This document shows positions 15,700 to 21,714 of a DNA stretch of 64,000 bases, in pieces. Both the position numbers and the translations under genes were made by a program. The DNA is from a virus. The notes below the pieces were generated by a model that had not been told where the DNA came from, ran no database searches, and was given only the letters and a program-made list of their open reading frames with translations. The DNA is taken from positions 1-64,000 of the IMG/VR virus record IMGVR_UViG_3300042307_002096; one strand, written 5' to 3'. Within the stretch, counting starts at the first letter, position 1. Every line of letters starts with the position of its first letter.

Positions 15700-16213
15700 C
15701 ATTGACAGGATTCTATACAGCGAACAAACTATTTTATCAAGACTGGACAGTCTTGGCTCACAAATTAGCAATGATTATCAAGGAAAAGATCTTACGGTAA
15801 TAGCCATTATGAATGGCAGTATTATGTTTATGTCAGATTTGCTTAAACGAGTAAACATTCCTCTACAAATTGACTGTTGGAGCATTTCGAGTTATCATGG
15901 CTGTAAGTCGACAGGAACTATTAATTTTCGACAGCACGAAATAGTCGATGTCACCAACAGACACGTGTTACTTTTAGATGATATCTTAGATTCTGGATTA
16001 ACGCTACATACAATTAAAAATAAAATTTTTAATGAAACGCAAGCTTTGTCCATAAAATCTTGTGTGTTACTGTCTAAAAAAATTACACGAGCAGAAAATA
16101 TTGAAGCAGATTATATTGGATTTAAAATAGACAACGAATTTGTTGTTGGCTATGGTTTAGATTACAATGAACATTATAGAAATTTACCATATATAGGGGT
16201 CTTAAAAAACTAG
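15689..16213 (+). CDS. Purine (hypoxanthine-type) phosphoribosyltransferase
   Basis: ATG at 15689 is chosen (MENNIDRILYSEQTILSRLD). The 174-residue product shows VIAIMNGSIMFMSDLL, the SSYHG region, and the PRPP-binding loop LLLDDILDSGLTL, all typical of HPRT enzymes. It would convert hypoxanthine or guanine plus PRPP to IMP or GMP, a salvage role fitting the nucleotidase at 9627. It is the last gene before the promoter of the RNA ligase. Confidence 0.88.
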   Translation: MENNIDRILYSEQTILSRLDSLGSQISNDYQGKDLTVIAIMNGSIMFMSDLLKRVNIPLQIDCWSISSYHGCKSTGTINFRQHEIVDVTNRHVLLLDDILDSGLTLHTIKNKIFNETQALSIKSCVLLSKKITRAENIEADYIGFKIDNEFVVGYGLDYNEHYRNLPYIGVLKN

Positions 16214-16241
16214 TTGACTGTCCGTTTTATTGAGTGATAAT
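16214..16241 (+). promoter_or_regulatory. Sigma70-like promoter with TGTCC element
   Basis: TTGACTGTCC (16214-16223; here TGTCC overlaps the last base of the -35) and GATAAT/TAATAT around 16236-16243. It serves the RNA ligase gene and possibly the tmRNA beyond. Confidence 0.6.
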
Positions 16242-16248
16242 ATTAGCT

Positions 16249-17253
16249 ATGAAACTAGCAACAATTGAAACAATCAAATCGCTAAAGAAGCATCCAAACG
16301 CTGACAAGCTTGAAATTGCTCAGATTCTTGGCTGGCAATCAGTTGTCCAATCTGGGATACACAAAGAGGGAGATAAAGTCGTCTTTATTGTAATTGACTC
16401 GATTGTTCCTCGTTGTCAATGGTCCGAATTTTTAGTCGATCAAAAAAATCCAGACAAACCAATTCGTTTGAAGATGATCAAGCTCAGAGGAGAACACTCT
16501 GCTGGTATTGTTATTCCGCTTAGTCAGCTTCCAGCTTCTTTTGAGTTGTATGATACTGGAACAGACGTTACTGAATTACTTGGCGTGCAAAAATATATTA
16601 AAGAACTTCCTGCTAGTCTTGGTGGAGAAAATGTTGGAAACTTTCCTACACACATTGCTTCCAAAACAGACGAAGATAACGGATTGTCTGATCCTAAACT
16701 CGTAGAGGAAGTTATTAAACAACATTTAACCATTACTCAAAAATTGGATGGATCAAGCTGTACGGTTGTTGTAGAAGACGGAGTCATTACACAAGTTTGT
16801 TCTCGTAATTTATCAAAGAAAGAAACTGATAAGAGTGCATTCTGGAATGCTGCAAAAAAACTTTCTATTTTGCCTGGATTTACTGGAGTTATCCAAGGAG
16901 AGCTTTGTGGACCTGGTATTCAGCAAAATACTCTTCGTCTTTCTGAGCCGGAACTTTTTGTATTTCAAGTTAAAAAACAAGACGGCAATTATATGAACTA
17001 CCAAGAGATGAAAGGGTTCTGTAATGTGGAATTAAAATGCAATGTCGTGCCTCTTATTGTTGAAACGTCATTTGTTGGATGTGATACTGACGTGGCTATC
17101 TCAAAGCTTCAAGATCTGGCTGACCAACAATTACTTCCAAACAAGAATCCAGCAGAAGGAATTGTAGTTCGCCCTACGGCTTATCCTAGGTCGTACGAGA
17201 GCCGGAGGCCACTGGGATTTAAAATTATTAACAGAAATTATAAAGATACCTGA
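16249..17253 (+). CDS. RNA ligase, DRB0094/Rnl5-like family
   Basis: ATG at 16249 is chosen because an upstream start lies in the promoter. The 334-residue product has the N-terminal domain typical of this family (KSLKKHPNADKLEIAQI), then the nucleotidyltransferase motif I ITQKLDGSSCTVVV with the adenylated Lys. Downstream are GVIQGELCGPG, EGIVVRP and GFKIINRNY, matching motifs III-V. It should seal nicked or broken RNA. Its place beside the tmRNA and tRNA cluster suggests tRNA repair, or sealing after processing. Confidence 0.88.
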   Translation: MKLATIETIKSLKKHPNADKLEIAQILGWQSVVQSGIHKEGDKVVFIVIDSIVPRCQWSEFLVDQKNPDKPIRLKMIKLRGEHSAGIVIPLSQLPASFELYDTGTDVTELLGVQKYIKELPASLGGENVGNFPTHIASKTDEDNGLSDPKLVEEVIKQHLTITQKLDGSSCTVVVEDGVITQVCSRNLSKKETDKSAFWNAAKKLSILPGFTGVIQGELCGPGIQQNTLRLSEPELFVFQVKKQDGNYMNYQEMKGFCNVELKCNVVPLIVETSFVGCDTDVAISKLQDLADQQLLPNKNPAEGIVVRPTAYPRSYESRRPLGFKIINRNYKDT

Positions 17254-17287
17254 TAAATAGGTACGAAACTTTGATCTTTGAAATTAT

Positions 17288-17751
17288 GGGGGTGTACTGG
17301 TTTCGACAAATGGTTGAAATTAAAAGTGCATGTAGAGGTTGATCGATGGCCTCTTTAAAAATCGATTAAAAAAACTAAACGCAGAATCTAATAATTCTGA
17401 TCTCCTAACTGAAGCTGAATATATCTTCAACAACGCCGACGAAATTCTCGCTGGTGCTGAAGAGTTTTCACTAGCAGCCTAAGAGCCTTATACTGGATCC
17501 TCTAAAAGTATTTGGAAAATGCAGAGGGGTTGCAGTGAGTAGGTGTCTAGCAACAGAAAAGCAACAAGACCTATCGGCAATGGATGTACGATAATATCCA
17601 TAGGTAGACATAAAATACGCGGTTAGTACAACCAAACGACCTAGTGTCCGTGTTACCGCAAGGTGATTGAAACGTTGAATGTACTCAAGCATGTGAAGAT
17701 CTTTTAACGTAAGTTATTTGGACAGGGGTTCGATTCCCCTCACCTCCACCA
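17288..17751 (+). ncRNA. ssrA: tmRNA (one-piece, SsrA)
   Basis: The 5' end GGGGGTGTACTGGTTTCGAC and 3' end GGGGTTCGATTCCCC-T-CACCTCCACCA form the tRNA-like domain (7-bp acceptor, T-arm, encoded CCA). The tag frame begins at GCA 17381, 94 nt from the 5' end as in E. coli, and runs 33 codons to TAA 17480-17482. The tag is acidic and ends EEFSLAA, keeping the LAA degron. Many known tags are 8-15 residues. The rest (17483-17700) holds the pseudoknot region. A partner ClpC is encoded at 10520. Confidence 0.93.
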
Positions 17752-17777
17752 ATTTCAAATGATTAAATAAAATAAAA

Positions 17778-17868
17778 GGACAGATGGCAGAGTTGGTCTA
17801 TTGCATCTGACTAGAAATCAGAAGTGCTCGAAAGGGCACCGTGGGTTCGAATCCTACTCTGTCCGCCA
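17778..17868 (+). tRNA. tRNA-Ser (AGA)
   Basis: Type II tRNA with acceptor GGACAGA/TCTGTCC, anticodon stem TCTGA/TCAGA, loop CTAGAAA (AGA), long variable arm, encoded CCA. An A34 anticodon for Ser is uncommon in bacteria. Confidence 0.9.
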
Positions 17869-17869
17869 C

Positions 17870-17968
17870 TTATTTCTTTTTTTTATTAGCTCCTTTTTGA
17901 GAAGATTTGGAACCTGGTTGTTTTGGTTTCTTTTTTTCTTTTTTTTGTGAGAGATTTCCTTTAGCCAT
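17870..17968 (-). CDS. 32-residue lysine-rich peptide
   Basis: On the minus strand ATG at 17968 opens a short frame starting MAKGNLSQKK; about 15 of 32 residues are Lys. No ribosome binding site is visible. The DNA is mostly A/T homopolymer runs, so it may be chance. A similar Lys-rich short ORF lies at 19146. Confidence 0.3.
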   Translation of the reverse strand: MAKGNLSQKKEKKKPKQPGSKSSQKGANKKKK

Positions 17969-17990
17969 AGTAATATTACTTATTTTTTTC

Positions 17991-18021
17991 TTGACAATTT
18001 TTTTAATTCAACTAGTATATA
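17991..18021 (+). promoter_or_regulatory. Sigma70-like promoter
   Basis: TTGACA (17991-17996) and TATATA (18016-18021), spacer 19 nt, or AGTATA at 17 nt. It lies just before the gene at 18026. Confidence 0.4.
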
Positions 18022-18025
18022 AATC

Positions 18026-18337
18026 ATGCAACCAACCATCAAAACATTAAGGCAAAGTGGATATAAAGTGCGAGTGATTCATACTCGAAATTATAAGATC
18101 GTTAAAAAAATAAGCGGAGATCATTGTGAAATTTTGGCGCGAGGAGGAAGCACAACAATTCAAATTACAACTCCTGACAAAAAATACGATGCACAAGGAG
18201 TTGCTGAATGCTCCGACAAAGACAATTTTAGCAAAAAAACCGGAAACTTTATTGCTGTTGGACGAGCACTAAAAGAACTAAAAGAAATGATGGAAAACGA
18301 TTGCATTTCCAATGAAGATTTTAATAATATTGGTTGA
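18026..18337 (+). CDS. Hypothetical protein within the tRNA cluster
   Basis: A 103-residue basic protein beginning MQPTIKTLRQSGYKVRVIHT. The middle has GGSTTIQITTPDKKYDAQGVAECSDKDNFSKKTGN, a strand-rich section resembling small single-domain phage proteins, and an acidic helical end follows. Its stop codon lies inside the next promoter. No family recognised. Confidence 0.6.
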   Translation: MQPTIKTLRQSGYKVRVIHTRNYKIVKKISGDHCEILARGGSTTIQITTPDKKYDAQGVAECSDKDNFSKKTGNFIAVGRALKELKEMMENDCISNEDFNNIG

Positions 18338-18362
18338 TCTGTCCACTATTTAATAGTAGAGT
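18334..18362 (+). promoter_or_regulatory. Sigma70-like promoter with TGTCC element, for tRNAs
   Basis: TTGATC (18334-18339), TGTCC, and TAGAGT (18357-18362) with a 17-nt spacer. Expected start near 18369, where a tRNA-like 5' half begins. Confidence 0.55.
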
Positions 18363-18370
18363 ATAAAAAC

Positions 18371-18597
18371 GCTCGAGTGGAGTAGAGCAGTTAAAGAAGA
18401 CCTAGCTTCTATAAAATTCTAGAAAGATTTTTGAAAAATTAATTTTTACGCCTCCATGATGAAATTGGTAAACATTGTCGACTTAAAATCGACTGCTCTT
18501 GAGCTTCCCGGTTCGAATCCGGGTGGAGGTACCATTTTTTTTGTCAATTATTTATACAAAAAAAAAAAATTAAATTTCGAGTCCCTTCTCGAGTACC
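18371..18597 (+). pseudogene. Remnant of a tRNA split around tRNA-Leu
   Basis: GCTCGAG at 18371-18377 can pair fully (one G-T) with CTCGAGT at 18587-18593, which is preceded by a T-loop TTCGAGT (18575-18581) with CCCTT and followed by A-CCA (18594-18597). These are the 5' acceptor strand and the 3' end of a tRNA. The middle is absent, replaced by tRNA-Leu and a T/A-run inverted repeat (18535-18565). This looks like a broken tRNA gene with another tRNA inside it. Confidence 0.45.
18450..18534 (+). tRNA. tRNA-Leu (TAA)
   Basis: Type II cloverleaf with acceptor GCCTCCA/TGGAGGT, anticodon stem GTCGA/TCGAC, loop CTTAAAA, variable arm, T-loop TTCGAAT and encoded CCA. Confidence 0.93.
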
Positions 18598-18608
18598 AAT
18601 TTAACAAA

Positions 18609-18695
18609 GGGTTACTATACCGTTAAAGAGACGGTCCGGACTGTAAATCCGGCATGCATCGCATTCGCTAGGAGCATTACCTAGGTGGCCCACCA
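18609..18695 (+). tRNA. tRNA-Tyr (GTA) with aberrant elbow
   Basis: Acceptor GGGTTAC/GTGGCCC, anticodon stem CCGGA/TCCGG, loop CTGTAAA, variable arm ATGC-ATC-GCAT, perfect 5-bp T-stem CTAGG/CCTAG, A73 and CCA. The T-loop reads AGCATTA instead of TTCnAnn, and the D-loop (TAAAGAG) has no GG. Both halves of the D-loop/T-loop contact are therefore missing. Confidence 0.85.
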
Positions 18696-18698
18696 TAC

Positions 18699-18772
18699 GC
18701 GGGATTAGTTTAATGATAAAACAGGAGTTTTCCAAACTTCGGTTGGGAGTTTGATTCTCCCATCCCGCACCA
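18699..18772 (+). tRNA. tRNA-Gly (TCC)
   Basis: Acceptor GCGGGAT/ATCCCGC, anticodon loop TTTCCAA, T-arm GGGAG-TTTGATT-CTCCC, encoded CCA. It begins 3 nt after the tRNA-Tyr CCA. Confidence 0.92.
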
Positions 18773-18792
18773 TTTTACACAAACACACAATT

Positions 18793-18969
18793 ATGACACA
18801 AACAGAAAACACAACCGAAGGAAAAGTATATCAACTATGCCAGGAGCTAGATGATATCAAGAAGCGCAAAAAAGCTTTTGTTAAAGCCTATAACGTCGAA
18901 ATTAGGCGCATTCAAGACGAAATTCAAGATATTCTTAATCCGGAAGAAGCTGTAGTAGAACTTCCATAA
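18793..18969 (+). CDS. 58-residue coiled-coil protein
   Basis: The start at 18793 (MTQTENTTEGKVYQLCQ) is used because upstream in-frame starts lie in the tRNA-Gly. The product is an acidic/basic heptad-rich helix ending with NPEEAVVELP. It lies between tRNA-Gly and tRNA-Ile. No family recognised. Confidence 0.5.
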   Translation: MTQTENTTEGKVYQLCQELDDIKKRKKAFVKAYNVEIRRIQDEIQDILNPEEAVVELP

Positions 18970-18980
18970 ATAAACTAAAT

Positions 18981-19057
18981 AGACTTGTAGCTCAGTTGGT
19001 TAGAGCATCTCGTTGATAACGAGAGGGTCGTAGGTTCAAGTCCTACCAGGTCTACCA
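18981..19057 (+). tRNA. tRNA-Ile (GAT)
   Basis: Acceptor AGACTTG/CAGGTCT, anticodon stem TCTCG/CGAGA, loop TTGATAA, T-loop TTCAAGT, encoded CCA. Confidence 0.93.
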
Positions 19058-19062
19058 AGATT

Positions 19063-19137
19063 GCTCCCATAGTGTAACGGTTAGCACACCACCCTCTCAC
19101 GGTGGTAGTAGGGGTTCGAATCCCCTTGGGAGTGCCA
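19063..19137 (+). tRNA. tRNA-Glu (CTC)
   Basis: Acceptor GCTCCCA/TGGGAGT, anticodon stem CCACC/GGTGG, loop CTCTCAC, T-loop TTCGAAT, encoded CCA. Confidence 0.93.
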
Positions 19138-19145
19138 TACTATAT

Positions 19146-19292
19146 ATGAAGGTACAAAAAACAACTTCTGCCCAAATGCCCTTCAAAGACCACTTTAAAA
19201 AAGAACAACAAAAGAAAAAAGAGCAAGAAAAGAAAAAAGCTGTTGATAAGTCCGACAAAAAGACAGATAGTAATTTTATTGGATGGGCATAA
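19146..19292 (+). CDS. 48-residue lysine-rich peptide
   Basis: Frame MKVQKTTSAQMPFKDHFKKE, then a run of Lys/Glu/Gln, ending SNFIGWA. It lies between tRNA-Glu and tRNA-Met and fills the gap exactly. The C-terminal FIGWA motif recurs in short phage proteins in my memory, so a real gene is plausible. No strong ribosome binding site. Confidence 0.45.
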   Translation: MKVQKTTSAQMPFKDHFKKEQQKKKEQEKKKAVDKSDKKTDSNFIGWA

Positions 19293-19304
19293 GTAATTTC
19301 ATAA

Positions 19305-19391
19305 CCCGGAGTGTGAGAAGTCTGGTATCTCAGTGCGCTCATAACGCACCGCCTACGTGCCTCGCAGGTTCAAATCCTGCCTCCGGAACCA
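19305..19391 (+). tRNA. tRNA-Met (CAT), initiator-like
   Basis: Anticodon stem GTGCG/CGCAC, loop CTCATAA. Position 1-72 is a C-A mismatch (CCCGGAG/CTCCGGA), a hallmark of bacterial initiator tRNA. The D-loop AGTCTGGTA and T-loop TTCAAAT nearly match E. coli tRNA-fMet, and A73-CCA is encoded. Odd points: the variable region is 14 nt (19350-19363) instead of 5, one extra base precedes the D-stem, and the three inner stem pairs are G-C, C-G, G-C rather than three G-C in a row. Confidence 0.8.
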
Positions 19392-20130
19392 TTTGACAAA
19401 ATTTGTTAAATTCTTGTTCAACAAATTTTTTATTAAATTTTCCTAAATCTTTTATAATGTACGGAACGTAACCGTTTTTTACAATTGCTAGTTGTTTTAA
19501 ACGGTCTCGATTTTGAACTTGTAATAAAGAATGTCGTTTAGTTATTTGTTTATAATGCCAAGCACCGTTCCACAAAATTGCAATTTTAAAATCTGGTATT
19601 ATAACATCAGCGTCCCATCCCTCAAACAAAGGCTCATTGTGAAGTACGTTTGCAAATTTGGCTTTACAAAGTTCATAAAAATATATTTCATTTTTGCTCC
19701 GTTTAATTTGTCTGGATGCGGAAACCAACCCTCCAATTCTAGCTCCTTCTTTTTTTCTTTGGGTCGAGCAACCTTCAGAACATGTTTTTCTTTTATGCAA
19801 AGATTCAATTTTCGTCTTACAAACAACGCACTCATACGTCTTCAATGTTTTTGCTTTATATTTTTTATATACTTTTTTTGTTGAAAAAGGAGTTGTCTTT
19901 GTTCGTTGTTTGTTATTAAAAGTTGCAGCACAAGAACGAGAGCAAAATTTTGTATTTTTTCCGTTATTTCTTAATTGCTGATAAGACAATATGCTGTTGC
20001 AGTTTAAGCAGCTTTTAGGATTAGATTTGTACTCTTCTACTCTTTTTTGGTATTGTTCTTTTTGATACTTGCCGGCTCCATTGATATATCTATGGTCCGG
20101 TTTGTTGTTTAACTCTAATCTGTTTTTCAT
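19339..20130 (-). CDS. Vsr/PD-(D/E)XK-type endonuclease with zinc fingers
   Basis: A 263-residue protein with two zinc-binding units (CLNCNS...CSRSC and CVVCKT...CSEGC). A C-terminal nuclease-like domain follows: NEIYFYELCKAKF, DADVIIPDFKIAILWNGAWHY, RDRLKQLAIVKNGY, as in Vsr-like homing endonucleases (EDxHD type). The last ~17 residues (EAGFEPARH...) are the antisense of the tRNA-Met T-arm, so the original stop seems lost or the gene overlaps the tRNA. Probably a free-standing homing endonuclease beside a tRNA. Confidence 0.75.
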   Translation of the reverse strand: MKNRLELNNKPDHRYINGAGKYQKEQYQKRVEEYKSNPKSCLNCNSILSYQQLRNNGKNTKFCSRSCAATFNNKQRTKTTPFSTKKVYKKYKAKTLKTYECVVCKTKIESLHKRKTCSEGCSTQRKKEGARIGGLVSASRQIKRSKNEIYFYELCKAKFANVLHNEPLFEGWDADVIIPDFKIAILWNGAWHYKQITKRHSLLQVQNRDRLKQLAIVKNGYVPYIIKDLGKFNKKFVEQEFNKFCQMVPEAGFEPARHVGGAL

Positions 20131-20150
20131 AATTATATTCGAGAGGACAG

Positions 20151-20205
20151 CTAGTTCTTAATCTGTCTAGTTTCTTTAAAGTTCGTACCTTTAAAGATTA
20201 CTCTC
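20151..20205 (+). other. Three-way-junction RNA-like element
   Basis: GAGAG (20151-20155) pairs with CTCTC (20201-20205). Inside are GACAG/CTGTC with a 2-nt gap to its 12-nt loop region, and a perfect 9-bp stem TCTTTAAAG/CTTTAAAGA closing a 7-nt loop TTCGTAC that looks like a T-loop. It resembles a reduced tRNA. It lies in the 140-nt gap between the endonuclease start and tRNA-Thr. Confidence 0.35.
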
Positions 20206-20269
20206 ATAAATTATTTATCTTTTTGTGTTGCAATTACAAGAATGTGTAAATAATTATATTCAATTAAAC

Positions 20270-20376
20270 GCCCTGTTAGCTCAGAGGTAGAGCAACGGTT
20301 TTGTGAGTTGTCAGCCTTTTGTCGGACAATTCTCATAAACCGTCGGTCATCCGTTCAAATCGGATACGGGGCTCCA
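20270..20376 (+). tRNA. tRNA-Thr (TGT) with 32-nt anticodon-loop insert
   Basis: Everything outside the insert is canonical: acceptor GCCCTGT/ACGGGGC, D-arm, anticodon stem ACGGT/ACCGT, variable CGGTC, T-arm ATCCG-TTCAAAT-CGGAT, T73 and CCA. The loop reads TTTGT then 32 nt (20305-20336) then AA, so an intron-like hairpin lies directly after anticodon TGT (20302-20304). The insert pairs TGAG/CTCA and TTGTC/GACAA, extending the anticodon arm. Boundaries are ambiguous by one or two bases. Confidence 0.85.
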
Positions 20377-20382
20377 ATTTAA

Positions 20383-20457
20383 TCCTAGGTAGCTCAGCGG
20401 AAGAGTCGTCGGCTGTTAACCGATTGGTCGTAGGTTCGAATCCTACCCTAGGAGCCA
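20383..20457 (+). tRNA. tRNA-Asn (GTT)
   Basis: Acceptor TCCTAGG/CCTAGGA, anticodon stem GTCGG/CCGAT (one G-T), loop CTGTTAA, T-arm GTAGG-TTCGAAT-CCTAC, encoded CCA. Confidence 0.93.
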
Positions 20458-20479
20458 CGTCTGTTCGTCAGTTACTCAG

Positions 20480-20508
20480 TTGACTTGTCCGTCATTCAAT
20501 AGTATCCT
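20480..20508 (+). promoter_or_regulatory. Sigma70-like promoter with TGTCC element
   Basis: TTGACT (20480-20485), TGTCC, TATCCT (20503-20508), 17-nt spacer. It lies before tRNA-Arg and the DNA ligase gene. Confidence 0.55.
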
Positions 20509-20524
20509 TATCTCATAATAAAAA

Positions 20525-20599
20525 GTCTCGATCGTTCAACGGATAGGACAGAGCTCTTCTAAAGCCCTAATGTAGGTTCGATTCCTACTCGAGACACCA
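20525..20599 (+). tRNA. tRNA-Arg (TCT)
   Basis: Acceptor GTCTCGA/TCGAGAC, anticodon loop CTTCTAA, T-loop TTCGATT, encoded CCA. The anticodon stem GAGCT/AGCCC has one A-C mismatch. Confidence 0.88.
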
Positions 20600-20613
20600 C
20601 TTTCTAAACACAC

Positions 20614-21714
20614 ATGACACTACCTACACTATACGCAAGAACAAATACAGGAGCTATCCAACAATGGACTATTGAAGCTCATAATAACTCATACCGAACA
20701 ACTTTTGGTCAAGTTGACGGTAAGCTTCAAACAACTAATTGGACAGAGTGCTATGAAACTAATACCGGGCGTTCTAATCAAAGAACACCAGAACAGCAAG
20801 CACTGTTTGAAGCTAAGGCTCTTTGGAAAAAGAAAAAGGACTCAGGATATTTTGAAAGCGTTGATGAAATCGATAAGCCAACTTTTGTTGAGCCGATGTT
20901 AGCTAAAAATTACGAAGATTATAAAGACGCCATCAAATTTCCTGTTTTTAGTCAACCAAAGTTGGATGGCATTAGGTGTATTGTAACAAAGAATGGAATG
21001 TTCACGAGAAACGGAAAGTGTATAGAATCTTGTCCTCACATCTTCAACGATCTGCAGAAATTTTTTGTTAATCAACCAACACTAGTGTTTGACGGAGAGC
21101 TCTACAATCACGATCTTAAGCATGACTTTAATAAAATTGCATCTTTGGTAAAAAAGACCAAACCAACAATTGAAGATATTAAAGAATCTTTACAATTAGT
21201 TCAATATTGGATATATGATATAGTCGATACAAATAAATCGTTTAAGGAGCGAATTAAATGGATTATTGACAACATTCAAGGCAGTCATGATTTATCTTTA
21301 ATTGCTGTTCCAACTGCTTTTCCTTCCGACCAACAACAATTGGATAACTTTTACGAAGATTACACTAAACACGGTTTTGAAGGACAGATGATTCGTTTGG
21401 ATACGAGATATGAAAACAAACGTTCAAAGAATCTTCTTAAGCGCAAAGAGTTTCAAGATAGAGAATACGTAATTCTTGATATTATTGAAGGGGAAGGAAA
21501 CAAAGCCGGCATGGCCGGAGCCATGGTATTTCAAAACGAGCTCGGAATTAATTTTAATAGCAATATTAAGGGGTCTCGAGACTTTTTAAAAGAAATTTGG
21601 AAAAACAAAAACCAGTTGATCGGACAACAAGCTACTGTTAAATTCTTTAACTTAACTCCAGATAATAAAGTTCCAAGATTTCCTTATGTCATGTCTATCA
21701 GAAATTATGAATAA
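20614..21714 (+). CDS. ATP-dependent DNA ligase with N-terminal WGR-like domain
   Basis: A 366-residue protein. Residues 1-80 look like a WGR domain (QWTIEAHNNSYRTTFGQVDG, then FEAKALWKKKKDSGY). The ligase core begins near 90 with adenylation motif I FSQPKLDGIRCI, then LVFDGELYNH, GFEGQMIRLD and QATVKFFNLTPDN-type OB-fold sequences. It should seal nicks during replication and repair, as T4 gp30 does. WGR-ligase fusions are known in some phages. It follows tRNA-Arg in one transcription unit. Confidence 0.9.
   Translation: MTLPTLYARTNTGAIQQWTIEAHNNSYRTTFGQVDGKLQTTNWTECYETNTGRSNQRTPEQQALFEAKALWKKKKDSGYFESVDEIDKPTFVEPMLAKNYEDYKDAIKFPVFSQPKLDGIRCIVTKNGMFTRNGKCIESCPHIFNDLQKFFVNQPTLVFDGELYNHDLKHDFNKIASLVKKTKPTIEDIKESLQLVQYWIYDIVDTNKSFKERIKWIIDNIQGSHDLSLIAVPTAFPSDQQQLDNFYEDYTKHGFEGQMIRLDTRYENKRSKNLLKRKEFQDREYVILDIIEGEGNKAGMAGAMVFQNELGINFNSNIKGSRDFLKEIWKNKNQLIGQQATVKFFNLTPDNKVPRFPYVMSIRNYE

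Noticed and set aside
17471-17692. A 73-codon minus-strand ORF
   Set aside because: It lies wholly in the tmRNA body.
20305-20336. Group I intron in tRNA-Thr
   Set aside because: At 32 nt it is far below the size of any self-splicing intron and has no conserved core.
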